From assembly GCF_901482605.1 (NCBI RefSeq), contig NZ_LR590481.1, positions 1,488,001 through 1,552,000 of the forward strand: a DNA stretch of 64,000 nt, in the 5' to 3' direction. The translations under genes and the position numbers were made by a program. This stretch comes from Hathewaya histolytica (lineage in GTDB: Bacteria > Bacillota > Clostridia > Clostridiales > Clostridiaceae). Within the stretch, counting starts at the first letter, position 1; each line of letters begins with the position of its first letter. Positions 36,474-44,186 of this stretch are shown here, piece after piece. Below the pieces are notes generated by a model, which saw only the letters and a list, made by a program, of their open reading frames with translations, was not told where the DNA came from and ran no database searches.

Positions 36474-37832
36474 CTATAATTTTATAAATTTAATTATAAA
36501 TATTACAGTAAGTATATATAATACAACAGGAACCTTTTTTCTTTCTTTTCCGTTTATCCTTTGTATTATATTGTATAAGCCATTTATTAATCCATAAGAT
36601 AGAATTCCAATAATTAACCCATCACCTATGCTATAAGTTAAAGGCATTAAAGCTATTGTCAAGAAAGCTGGAACTCCTTCTGTAAAATCATTAAATTCTA
36701 TCTTAGCTACATTCTGAATCATAAAGAAACCTACTATTATAAGTGCAGGTGCTGTAGCACATGAAGGAATACTTATAAATAGTGGTGAAAAGAACATTGC
36801 AATTAAAAACAGTATTCCTGTTATAATAGATGCAAAACCCGTTCTTGCTCCCTCTGCAACTCCTGCAGAACTTTCTACAACTGTAGTTACTGTAGAAGTT
36901 CCCAAGACACCTCCAACAGTAGTTCCAATAGCATCAACTAAGAGGGCTTTACCTGCATTCTTAACTCTACCTTCTTCATCTATCATATCAACCTTAGAAG
37001 CAACCCCAACTAGGGTTCCAACTGTATCGAAAAAATCTACAAATAGGAAAGAAAACACTACCATAATAAAGTTTCCTATTTTACTTGGATCCACTATGTA
37101 GGTAAAATCTAATTTAAAAGCAATAGGCCTAATACTAGCAAACTCAAATACCCCTTTAGGTAATACTATTCCATATGTAGCTGCAGCTTCTGGTGAAATA
37201 AAAGCGTACATCCATGATATTAATGTACTCGTAAGAATTCCTAGCAAAATTCCTCCTCTTATTTTTTTCACTTCACAAATTACAATAGTCAAAATACCTA
37301 TTAGTGCTATAATCACCGTAGGAGAAGTTAAATTCCCTTTAGCCACTTTAGTAGCTTCATTAGCTACAACAACCCCTGAATTAACGAAACCTATAAAAGC
37401 AATAAATAAACCTATACCAGCTGTTACAGCTAATTTAAGATTTTTAGGAATCGAACTAGCAACTGCTTCTCTTACGTTAGTTAAGGAAAGTAATATAAAA
37501 ATTACTCCTTCTATAAATACAGCTGTTAAAGCCATTTGCCAAGGTATATTCATACCTTTTGGATTACACACAGTAAATGCAAAATATGCATTTAATCCCA
37601 TGCCAGAAGCTAGGGCAAAAGGTAAGTTAGCATATAAACCCATAAGTATAGTAGCAAAAGCAGCTGTAATACAAGTTACAGTAACTAAAGCTGCTTTGTC
37701 CATCCCTGTTACACTTAAAATATCGGGGTTAACAGCTATTATGTACGCCATAGTTAAAAAGGTTGTAATTCCCCCAATGATTTCCCTTTTTACATCTGTA
37801 TTATTTTCTTTGAGCTTAAAAATTTTTTCCAT
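36474..37832 (-). CDS. NCS2 family purine (guanine/hypoxanthine-type) permease
   Basis: A 452-residue membrane transporter of the AzgA/PbuG branch of the NCS2 nucleobase:cation symporters. It starts with REIIGGITTFLTMAYIIAVNP, typical of this branch, and has about 12 hydrophobic segments. The motif FLFVDFFDTVGTLVGVA is the transport-site signature with acidic residues. A guanine-class riboswitch with terminator precedes it, which supports guanine or hypoxanthine as substrate. The ribosome site GGAGGT follows the terminator directly. Confidence 0.93.
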   Translation of the reverse strand: MEKIFKLKENNTDVKREIIGGITTFLTMAYIIAVNPDILSVTGMDKAALVTVTCITAAFATILMGLYANLPFALASGMGLNAYFAFTVCNPKGMNIPWQMALTAVFIEGVIFILLSLTNVREAVASSIPKNLKLAVTAGIGLFIAFIGFVNSGVVVANEATKVAKGNLTSPTVIIALIGILTIVICEVKKIRGGILLGILTSTLISWMYAFISPEAAATYGIVLPKGVFEFASIRPIAFKLDFTYIVDPSKIGNFIMVVFSFLFVDFFDTVGTLVGVASKVDMIDEEGRVKNAGKALLVDAIGTTVGGVLGTSTVTTVVESSAGVAEGARTGFASIITGILFLIAMFFSPLFISIPSCATAPALIIVGFFMIQNVAKIEFNDFTEGVPAFLTIALMPLTYSIGDGLIIGILSYGLINGLYNIIQRINGKERKKVPVVLYILTVIFIIKFIKL

Positions 37833-37850
37833 TGTTGTTACCTCCTATAA

Positions 37851-37892
37851 AAAAATATAAAAGCCTTAAGATGAGTTATCTTAAGGCTTTTA
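37851..37892 (-). terminator. Riboswitch expression-platform terminator
   Basis: The 15-base-pair stem with half-site TAAAAGCCTTAAGAT (37858-37872, pairing with 37878-37892) is followed on the minus strand by ATATTTTTTTA and then at once by the permease ribosome site. It lies 57 bases downstream of the guanine aptamer, so ligand binding is expected to favour it and turn the permease off. Confidence 0.8.
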
Positions 37893-37949
37893 TTAGTGCA
37901 TAAATTTCAAAAACTATAGTTAAAATTATACAAAAATAATTGAAGATAA

Positions 37950-38016
37950 GCCCATAGTCGAATGTTTACGGTATTCGGTAGAAACTACTGATCCATATTA
38001 TCAGTATTATATAAGC
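37950..38016 (-). promoter_or_regulatory. Guanine riboswitch aptamer (purine class)
   Basis: On the minus strand the conserved purine-riboswitch blocks appear in order: TATAATACTGATAATATGG, GTTTCTACC, GAATACCGTAAACATTC and GACTATGGG. The P1 helix can be drawn as GCTTATA with TATGGGC, P2 as CTGAT/ATCAG and P3 as GAAT/ATTC. The key pairing base in GACTATG is C, the guanine/hypoxanthine type, whereas adenine riboswitches have U. It sits upstream of a purine permease and a terminator, with a near-consensus promoter at 38043-38071. Confidence 0.95.
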
Positions 38017-38042
38017 GTCTGTTTCTGTAATTTTATATGTCT

Positions 38043-38071
38043 ATATTATCAAACCCAAAATCTATTGTCAA
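38043..38071 (-). promoter_or_regulatory. Sigma-A promoter of the riboswitch-permease transcript
   Basis: Minus-strand perfect TTGACA (38066-38071), 17-base spacer, and extended -10 TGATAATAT (hexamer TAATAT, 38043-38048), about 27 bases before the aptamer. Confidence 0.7.
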
Positions 38072-38133
38072 TACCTTTTACGAACATTTTTACTTTTTAT
38101 CATTAAATAGTTCGTTATATTTCAATCTAATCT

Positions 38134-39120
38134 TTATCTATATAAATCTTGCTCAAATATTTCCCTGATTTCATCTATGTTTTTAGTATATCCTAGAGCC
38201 AGCATTAATTTTATTCTAGCCTTTTGTCCAGGAAGCCTATCACCAAAAATCACTCCTGATTCTCTAAGGCCCTTTCCTCCACCTGGATAACCATAGGTAT
38301 CTAAAACTCTACCTTTAAAACATCTAGAAACTAATACTATTACTACACCTCTTTTTATAGCTCTTTCAACAGCTTCCGCCATTTTAGGTGGTATATTACC
38401 TCTTCCCATGGCCTCAATTACAATTCCTTTAGCACCTTCCATTACACAAAAATCAATTAATTTTCCATCCATACCCGCTGCTGTCTTTATAAGGTCTACC
38501 CTAGTTTCTAGACTATCAGTTATAATTTTTTGCTTATTTAAATTATCTCTATAAAAAATAGCCTCATTATTATCTACTATACCTACTGGACCAAATTCAG
38601 GACTTCTAAACGTATTTAAATGCATTGAGTGCTCTTTTGTAACCTCACTAGCACAATTTAATTCATCATTTAAACATACTAAAACGCCTCTTCTTTTTGA
38701 CTTAGGAGATATAGCAGTACAAATTGATGCTGATAAATTAGCTGGTCCGTCATACCCAAGTTCAGAACTGTTTCTCATGGATCCCGTAACTATAACAGGT
38801 TTTTCAGAATCTAGAGTTAAATCTAAGAAATATGCTGTTTCTTCTAGTGTATCTGTTCCATGAGTAGTTACAACACCTATTATATCATCTCTATTTAAAA
38901 GTTTTTTTATATAATTTGATAAATCCATCATAAGTTCTGGTGTTACATGAGGACTTGGCAAGCTCGAAAAGGTATAAGTTTCTATTTCTGCATAGTTTTC
39001 AATTCCAGTTACCATAGACATGATTTCTTCCCCACTTAAAGTCGGAATAGCAGCTTTAAGCTTTGGATCCACCTTCATCGAAATTGTTCCCCCATTAAAT
39101 ACAATAGCTACTTTTTTCAT
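38134..39120 (-). CDS. Asparaginase (type I, cytoplasmic)
   Basis: The enzyme hydrolyses asparagine to aspartate and ammonia. The 328-residue protein has the first catalytic threonine in FNGGTISM near residue 12 and the second in VTTHGTDTLEETAYFLD near 85-100, followed by VIVTGSMRNSSELGYDGPANL. No signal peptide is present, so it acts in the cytoplasm. It stands alone between two terminators, read from a near-perfect promoter at 39180-39208, with GGGGGCG as ribosome site. Asparaginase against other amidases of this fold cannot be separated fully by sequence. Confidence 0.93.
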   Translation of the reverse strand: MKKVAIVFNGGTISMKVDPKLKAAIPTLSGEEIMSMVTGIENYAEIETYTFSSLPSPHVTPELMMDLSNYIKKLLNRDDIIGVVTTHGTDTLEETAYFLDLTLDSEKPVIVTGSMRNSSELGYDGPANLSASICTAISPKSKRRGVLVCLNDELNCASEVTKEHSMHLNTFRSPEFGPVGIVDNNEAIFYRDNLNKQKIITDSLETRVDLIKTAAGMDGKLIDFCVMEGAKGIVIEAMGRGNIPPKMAEAVERAIKRGVVIVLVSRCFKGRVLDTYGYPGGGKGLRESGVIFGDRLPGQKARIKLMLALGYTKNIDEIREIFEQDLYR

Positions 39121-39179
39121 TATAACGCCCCCTAAATCTATTAATGATACTTTATAAATTCTTAAATAATACCTTAATT

Positions 39180-39208
39180 ATTATATATCTTTATTTTAAT
39201 TCTGTCAG
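39180..39208 (-). promoter_or_regulatory. Sigma-A promoter for the asparaginase gene
   Basis: Minus-strand CTGACA (39203-39208), 17-base spacer, perfect TATAAT (39180-39185), about 60 bases before the start codon. Confidence 0.65.
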
Positions 39209-39220
39209 TTGAATTTAAAT

Positions 39221-39256
39221 AAAAAGACCAGAAAATTTAAATTTTCTGGTCTTTTT
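39221..39256 (-). terminator. Perfect-palindrome terminator after the 70-aa gene
   Basis: A 36-base perfect inverted repeat with half-site AAAAAGACCAGAAAATTT lies three bases past the stop of the gene at 39260. T runs on both strands make it bidirectional. The asparaginase promoter begins 12 bases further on. Confidence 0.85.
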
Positions 39257-39259
39257 ATT

Positions 39260-39472
39260 TTAAGAATATGTTTCTTTATCTTTTAGATAAGTGAATATTA
39301 TTTTTTCAACCTCATCCCCACAGTTATCATCATATTCTAGAGTTTTAATTTTACCATCTAAAGCTTTTAGCTCTACTTTACATATTTCTTGTCCCGTATT
39401 TTTTTGAATATCTCTTTTTATATTTAAAAGCTTATATCCTTCTTTCCCATATTTTTCTATATCGTTACTCAT
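39260..39472 (-). CDS. Small acidic protein of unknown function (70 aa)
   Basis: A 70-residue protein, MSNDIEKYGKEGYKLLNIKR at the start, with a predicted mixed fold and two cysteines (QEICKVEL and DDNCGDEVEK). No known motif is visible. It follows the 54-residue gene by 14 bases, has AGGAAA-type spacing to its ATG, and is closed by a strong terminator, so it looks like a real second gene of a two-gene unit. I do not recognise the family. Confidence 0.65.
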   Translation of the reverse strand: MSNDIEKYGKEGYKLLNIKRDIQKNTGQEICKVELKALDGKIKTLEYDDNCGDEVEKIIFTYLKDKETYS

Positions 39473-39486
39473 ATGTTTTCCTTTCT

Positions 39487-39651
39487 TTAATCATTCTTCT
39501 TTTGAATAATCTTATTTTGTATCTTTGTTATATCCTCACCACTTAACCCAGTTTCATTTGTTACCTCTATAAAGCCTATACCTTTCCCTAATAAATGTTT
39601 AGCTTTTTCTACAGCTTTTTCATATTCCCCTTTTGGGAAGTTCTTTTGCAT
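39487..39651 (-). CDS. Small protein of unknown function (54 aa), possible helix-turn-helix
   Basis: A 54-residue basic protein starting MQKNFPKGEYEKAVEKAKHL and containing GFIEVTNETGLSGEDITKIQNK, which could form a helix-turn-helix (turn at TGLSGED). The ATG at 39651 follows a very strong AGGAGGAGGGG, and the in-frame upstream extension to 39681 would run through it. It is paired with the 70-residue gene downstream. No function can be assigned. Confidence 0.65.
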   Translation of the reverse strand: MQKNFPKGEYEKAVEKAKHLLGKGIGFIEVTNETGLSGEDITKIQNKIIQKKND

Positions 39652-39713
39652 ATTACCCCTCCTCCTATGTTTTAATCTCATACTTATACTTTCCTTTAAG
39701 GAATAATTTTATG

Positions 39714-40640
39714 CTATTTTATTTCTTCTAAAATTCTAATAAAATGATTTGCTTCTCTTAGTACGTGATCAGAAAGAAGCGGATCTATTATACCCCTGAT
39801 TTTGCAGCACAAAATTCCTTCTGTTGCTTCCTGCTTGAACCCCCTAAAATCTTTAGTAAGTTTTAAAGAGTCCCTAATATTTTTTTCTAAACAATTCTTT
39901 TCATGCTTCATTTTGTATTCTAATCTATGATACTTCTTAGCAAATTCTTCTGATTTATTTATTAATTTTCTCTCATTCCTATCTAATAATCCCGAAATAA
40001 AGCCTCCATGTTCCTCCATTATATGGTTCCAAAAAAGTAATTTTTCTTTTTTCAACATACTTTCTTTACAATGTTTATTATGTTCTAGATTTAACACTAA
40101 TTTTCTATAGAATTCTGCCTCCATTTTTACGTGATGTAATAAGCTAGGATAAATATTAAAGAAAATTTTGCAGTCTATAAATTTTTTATATATAAATTCT
40201 TTAAAATATATAACTTCCTTTAAAAATTTTAACACTTCACAATTAAGCCTTTCTACCTCATGTTCTATATCATCTTCACATTTTAATGGAATATACTCTT
40301 CTACATAGTTCTTTTTTAAAATCATATATTGAGCCTTTGTTAGGTTAATGTCTATTAGATCTCTATTGTATTTCATAGATTTAATTTCACACTTCAAAGT
40401 ATATGGGGTTATAAATTCCCCATATTTAATTGTGTTTTTATGAATATGTCCATTACTTAAATATATGGTTCTACAAAAAATCTCCCTAGCTCTTTCGCTT
40501 AATTGCAAATTCTTATTAATTAAAAATTTCTCCTTCTTATTAGTTGCATTTCTAATAAAATATAAATGTTCTTTCATTATTCTCATAAAAAACAAATTAC
40601 ATTGCAAAGATTTAGAAACATAGGTATTCTGCCATTTCAT
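39714..40640 (-). CDS. DUF2935-type helical protein
   Basis: A 308-residue, mostly helical, histidine-rich protein. Two similar halves each start with a segment of the type FFMRIMKEHLYFIRN and FWNHIMEEHGGFISGL, with HHVKMEAEFYRKL between, suggesting an internal duplication with possible metal ligands (E and H in I-M-x-E-H). This matches what I recall of DUF2935 proteins of clostridia and bacilli, whose function is unknown. It stands alone with its own ribosome site, 30 bases ahead of the 54-residue gene start region. Confidence 0.75.
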   Translation of the reverse strand: MKWQNTYVSKSLQCNLFFMRIMKEHLYFIRNATNKKEKFLINKNLQLSERAREIFCRTIYLSNGHIHKNTIKYGEFITPYTLKCEIKSMKYNRDLIDINLTKAQYMILKKNYVEEYIPLKCEDDIEHEVERLNCEVLKFLKEVIYFKEFIYKKFIDCKIFFNIYPSLLHHVKMEAEFYRKLVLNLEHNKHCKESMLKKEKLLFWNHIMEEHGGFISGLLDRNERKLINKSEEFAKKYHRLEYKMKHEKNCLEKNIRDSLKLTKDFRGFKQEATEGILCCKIRGIIDPLLSDHVLREANHFIRILEEIK

Positions 40641-40714
40641 ATAAAAACTCCTTAATATTATTACTCACTTTTAATATATTCAAAGTTTTAAAATTGTTAC
40701 ATCTATAAATTTTT

Positions 40715-41445
40715 ATAAGTCAGGACCACCCGTAAAACGGGTGGCTTGCTTTAGCCCTATAAGGGCATATTACTGGCTGTGCTACTCGCACATTGAACGG
40801 CTTGCCAACCGCAAAATTTTTACAGGCTACCCCTAAAAGGGGTATTATTTTTTGCCTTGTTTTACTGGCTTACCCGTAAACGGGTCTATATATTCTTTTA
40901 AACTCATCTGTTCATATGCTATATCTTCTTGTATCTGATTCTTTATATATTCCTCTATAACTTTTTTATTTCTACCAACTGTATCAACATAATAACCCTT
41001 ACACCAAAATTGTCTATTTCCATATTTATATTTTAAATTTGCATGTCTATCAAATATCATCAACGAACTTTTTCCTTTTAGATATCCCATAAATTGAGAT
41101 ACACTTAGTTTTGGTGGTATACTTACAAGCATATGTATGTGATCTTTGCACGCATTTGCTTCAATTATTTCTACTCCTTTATGTTCACATAGCTTTCTTA
41201 ATATTTGTCCTATATCTGCTTTTATCTTCCCATATATTACTTGTCTCCTATACTTAGGTGCGAAAACTATATGATATTTACAATTCCACTTGCTATGTGC
41301 TAAACTACTATTATCCATATTGGATATACCTCCTTTGTTTAATGATTGTGGTCGGCAAACCTACTTTCATTTTACATTGGAGGTTTTATTTTTTCTACTC
41401 ATAGCTAAAAGCTTTTTAGAACCACAGGTATAACCTGTGGTATTC
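40715..41445 (-). mobile_element. IS200/IS605-family insertion sequence (tnpA only)
   Basis: The element carries a Y1 HUH transposase and short subterminal hairpins rather than inverted repeats, as expected of IS200. The right-hand (5') hairpin is ACCACAGGT/ACCTGTGGT at 41421-41441, and the left-hand (3') hairpin is CCACCCG/CGGGTGG at 40726-40744. Several more small hairpins fill 40750-40845. Exact ends are not defined because IS200 makes no target duplication, so the limits are approximate. It lies directly downstream of the tRNA-Pro terminator. There is no TnpB gene. Confidence 0.85.
40845..41318 (-). CDS. tnpA: IS200 transposase TnpA
   Basis: TnpA cuts and rejoins single-stranded DNA through a phosphotyrosine link. 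The 157-residue protein has the family start KWNCKYHIVFAPKYRRQVIYG, the HUH metal motif in CKDHIHMLVSIPPK near residue 60, and the catalytic tyrosine within FWCKGYYVDTVGRN near 115-125. The frame is intact, so the element may be active. Its GGAGGT ribosome site (41328-41333) can pair with ACCTCC further up the leader (41379-41384). Confidence 0.96.
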   Translation of the reverse strand: MDNSSLAHSKWNCKYHIVFAPKYRRQVIYGKIKADIGQILRKLCEHKGVEIIEANACKDHIHMLVSIPPKLSVSQFMGYLKGKSSLMIFDRHANLKYKYGNRQFWCKGYYVDTVGRNKKVIEEYIKNQIQEDIAYEQMSLKEYIDPFTGKPVKQGKK

Positions 41446-41451
41446 ATAATA

Positions 41452-41483
41452 CAAAAAAACAATAAGTATATACATACTTATTG
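41452..41483 (-). terminator. Terminator of tRNA-Pro
   Basis: The stem CAATAAGTAT/ATACTTATTG (41460-41483) with a four-base loop is followed by TTTTTTT on the minus strand. It starts six bases past the tRNA 3' end. The IS200 element begins immediately beyond. Confidence 0.8.
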
Positions 41484-41488
41484 CCTTA

Positions 41489-41564
41489 TGGTCTGAGTGG
41501 CGAGACTTGAACTCGCGACCCCAAGAACCCCATTCTTGTACGCTACCATCTGCGCTACACCCAG
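41489..41564 (-). tRNA. tRNA-Pro (anticodon GGG)
   Basis: On the minus strand a full 76-base cloverleaf can be drawn: acceptor CTGGGTG with CACTCAG, D arm GCGC/GCGT, anticodon stem CAAGA/TCTTG around the loop ATGGGGT (anticodon GGG, reading CCC/CCU), and T arm GCGAG-TTCAAGT-CTCGC. The discriminator A is followed by an encoded CCA. It lies between spoIVA and the IS200 element and has its own terminator. Confidence 0.95.
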
Positions 41565-41589
41565 TTAATATTCAAAATACTTATTAATA

Positions 41590-41624
41590 TTTATAGGCAA
41601 CTTGATTTTTCAAATTGCCTATAA
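41590..41624 (-). terminator. Terminator-like hairpin after spoIVA
   Basis: TATAGGCAA (41592-41600) pairs with TTGCCTATA (41615-41623), with extra pairing inside, five bases past the spoIVA stop. The following tract is A/T mixed rather than a clean T run. Confidence 0.5.
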
Positions 41625-41628
41625 ATTA

Positions 41629-43107
41629 TTATAATATTATACAGATAAGTCCTCCATTACCCTCATTAATTATCTTTTCAAGGGTTTTTTGTATTTTAAT
41701 TTGAACATCCTCAGGCATTTTATATAATTTTTTCTGAAGACCTTCTTTAACTAATACTTCAAGAGACTTACCAAACATATTACTTTGCCAAATTTCAGAT
41801 GGATCATTTTCAAATTGCTCTAAAATAGACTTAACTAGTTCTTCGCTTTGTTTCTCTGTACCCATAATAGGAGATACTTCTGTTTGAATATCTGCTTTTA
41901 TTAAGTGTAGTGATGGTGCACTAGCTTTTAATTTCACCCCGTACCTAGTTCCCTGTTTTACAATTTCAGGTTCTTCTAGTCTCATTTCAGATAATTGAGG
42001 AGCTACAAGGCCATATCCCGTTTCTGTTACATCTCTTAAAGCACTCTTTATTTTATCATATTCTTTCTTAGCCTCATAAAAATCACTCATAATACCTAAA
42101 AGTTCACTCTCACCTTTAATTTCACATTCACTAACTTCGCTTAATACTCTATAAAATAAATCTCCTTTAGGATTGAGGTCAATACTCGCAGTACCATCAC
42201 CCATATTTATCTCATTTAGCCTAGATCCTTTTAGAAAATCAAACTCCTCTACCAATCTAAATGATTGTTTAACATCCCTAAGTTTAAAAATATTCTTACA
42301 TAGGTCTTTTACAACATTTAAGAAATCAACTTTAAGCCAATGTTGAGGATTAAGATTTTCTATCCATTCTGGCATGTTAATTTTAATTTCTTTTACAGGA
42401 AATTCTTTTAAAATCTTTTCAAATATAGTTTTAATATGTTCTTCTGTCATGTTTAGAGCATCTATTATTTGCACCGGTACATCATATTTTTCTTCCATAG
42501 ATTTTTTTATCTCTAAGGTTTCTTCTGCTTCAGGATGTTTTGTATTTAAGACTACTATAAAAGGCTTATTTATAACTTTTAACTCATTTATAACCCTTTC
42601 TTCTGCCTCAATATAATCATTACGGTTTATTCCAGTTACGCTACCATCTGTAGAAACTACTACCCCTATAGTAGAATGCTCATTAATAACCTTTTTAGTG
42701 CCTATTTCAGCAGCTTCTTCAAAAGGTATTTCATAATCATACCATGGAGTAGTGACCATTTTAGAATTACCTTCTTCTTTGTGCCCTAAAGCTCCCTTTA
42801 CTATATACCCTACGCAATCTACCATTCTAATTTTAAATTTAGTATTTTCATCAAACCCAATTTCTACCGCTTCGTTAGGTACAAACTTTGGCTCTGTAGT
42901 ATGAATGCTTTTCCCGGATGCACTTTGAGGCAATTCATCCTTAGCCCTTTCTTTTTTATGTGGATTATCTATGTTAGGTATTACCATAAGGTCCATAAAC
43001 CTCTTTATAAAAGTAGACTTTCCAGTTCTCACAGGACCCACTACCCCGACATAAATATCACCTTGAGTTCTTTCCGCGATATCTTTATATATATCAAATT
43101 TTTCCAA
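41629..43107 (-). CDS. spoIVA: Stage IV sporulation protein A (spore coat morphogenetic ATPase)
   Basis: SpoIVA polymerises on the forespore surface, using ATP hydrolysis, to form the base layer of the coat. The 492-residue length is exact for the family. The N-terminal P-loop GVVGPVRTGKSTFIKRFM is near residues 21-38, VDCGYIVKGALGHKE-like VDCVGYIVKGALG near 94-106 is the second nucleotide motif, and the C-terminus ends in the family's hydrophobic GGLICIIL. SpoVM, which recruits it, is at 21306-21377. A CATACTCA (43150-43157) ahead of the gene resembles a sigma-E -10 but lacks a good -35. Confidence 0.97.
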   Translation of the reverse strand: MEKFDIYKDIAERTQGDIYVGVVGPVRTGKSTFIKRFMDLMVIPNIDNPHKKERAKDELPQSASGKSIHTTEPKFVPNEAVEIGFDENTKFKIRMVDCVGYIVKGALGHKEEGNSKMVTTPWYDYEIPFEEAAEIGTKKVINEHSTIGVVVSTDGSVTGINRNDYIEAEERVINELKVINKPFIVVLNTKHPEAEETLEIKKSMEEKYDVPVQIIDALNMTEEHIKTIFEKILKEFPVKEIKINMPEWIENLNPQHWLKVDFLNVVKDLCKNIFKLRDVKQSFRLVEEFDFLKGSRLNEINMGDGTASIDLNPKGDLFYRVLSEVSECEIKGESELLGIMSDFYEAKKEYDKIKSALRDVTETGYGLVAPQLSEMRLEEPEIVKQGTRYGVKLKASAPSLHLIKADIQTEVSPIMGTEKQSEELVKSILEQFENDPSEIWQSNMFGKSLEVLVKEGLQKKLYKMPEDVQIKIQKTLEKIINEGNGGLICIIL

Positions 43108-43181
43108 TATATATACCCTCCTATATACGTTCTAACAGTATATATATATTGAGTATGAAAAATATTTATAACCAAATTTTA

Positions 43182-44186
43182 TTAAAAATCTATTATTTCA
43201 TCTTTCTTGTCTCTAGTCATAAGATCTTTTATGCTTTCTTTTACGTCCCAGTTTTTATAAAGTACATTATATAAAGCTTCTGTAATTGGCATTGTAACCC
43301 CTATTTTTTCTTTTAGCTCATATATAGACTTGCAAGCTCTAATCCCTTCTACTACCATACTCACTTCACTGCAAGCCTCTTTCATAGACAAGCCCCTTCC
43401 TATTAATATACCTGCCCTTCTATTTCTACTATGAAGACTTGTACAGGTTACAATTAAATCACCCATACCTGTTAAACCATAAAAAGTTTTAATGTCACCG
43501 CCAAGCTTAGTGCCTATTCTAATTATTTCACTCATGCCCCTAGTCATTAGTGCAGCCTTAGCATTATCACCGTATCCTGCCCCATCTAAGATACCAGCAG
43601 CTAGAGCAATAATATTTTTTACCGCACCACCTAGTTCAACACCAATAATATCATCATTAGTATATACCCTTAATTTATCATCCATAAATAAGTTTTGAAC
43701 TTCTTCTGCTTTTTCCCTTTGTTTGGAACATGCTACTATAGCCGTAGGTGTACCTATACTAACCTCTTCTGCATGACTAGGTCCTGACAATATGACAACT
43801 GGATTATATGGAATCTCTTCTTCAATAATTTGAGACATTCTTTTTAAAGTACCTTCCTCTAATCCTTTTGCAATGCTTATTAAAATAGTATCCTCTCTAA
43901 CTAATTTAGAAATTCTTTTGCTATACTCACGAATTAAATGAGAAGGTAAGGATAGGATAACATATTCAGAATCTTTTAAGGCTTTCCCTAAATCTAATTC
44001 TCCCCTTATATTTTCCCCTAAGGTTATTTTGTTTAAATATTTCGAATTTTTATGATTTAAGTTTATATCCTGTATAACATCCTTATTTCTATCCCAAATA
44101 ACTACATCTAAATCCTTTTTTCTTGATAATACTATGGAAAGAGCAGTTCCAAAACTGCCCCCTCCTATAAAAGTAGCTTTACGCAT
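43182..44186 (-). CDS. gpsA: Glycerol-3-phosphate dehydrogenase [NAD(P)+]
   Basis: GpsA makes glycerol-3-phosphate for phospholipids from dihydroxyacetone phosphate. The 334-residue protein begins with the nucleotide-binding [18 protein letters not shown], has [15 protein letters not shown] and [19 protein letters not shown], and the catalytic lysine region [17 protein letters not shown]. The ATG at 44186 is chosen because GAGAGG lies ten bases upstream and the dinucleotide fold starts at once. It overlaps der by eight bases, so the two are coupled. The order der-gpsA-spoIVA also occurs in Bacillus. Confidence 0.96.
   Translation of the reverse strand: MRKATFIGGGSFGTALSIVLSRKKDLDVVIWDRNKDVIQDINLNHKNSKYLNKITLGENIRGELDLGKALKDSEYVILSLPSHLIREYSKRISKLVREDTILISIAKGLEEGTLKRMSQIIEEEIPYNPVVILSGPSHAEEVSIGTPTAIVACSKQREKAEEVQNLFMDDKLRVYTNDDIIGVELGGAVKNIIALAAGILDGAGYGDNAKAALMTRGMSEIIRIGTKLGGDIKTFYGLTGMGDLIVTCTSLHSRNRRAGILIGRGLSMKEACSEVSMVVEGIRACKSIYELKEKIGVTMPITEALYNVLYKNWDVKESIKDLMTRDKKDEIIDF

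Noticed and set aside
40741-40845. Cluster of short GC-rich repeats that might be a small CRISPR-like array
   Set aside because: The hairpins differ in sequence and spacing and belong to the 3' end of the IS200 element. No spacer-repeat regularity exists.
43150-43157. CATACTCA as a sigma-E -10 for spoIVA
   Set aside because: No matching -35 (ATATT-like) at 13-15 bases. Mentioned under spoIVA but not supported enough to list as a promoter.
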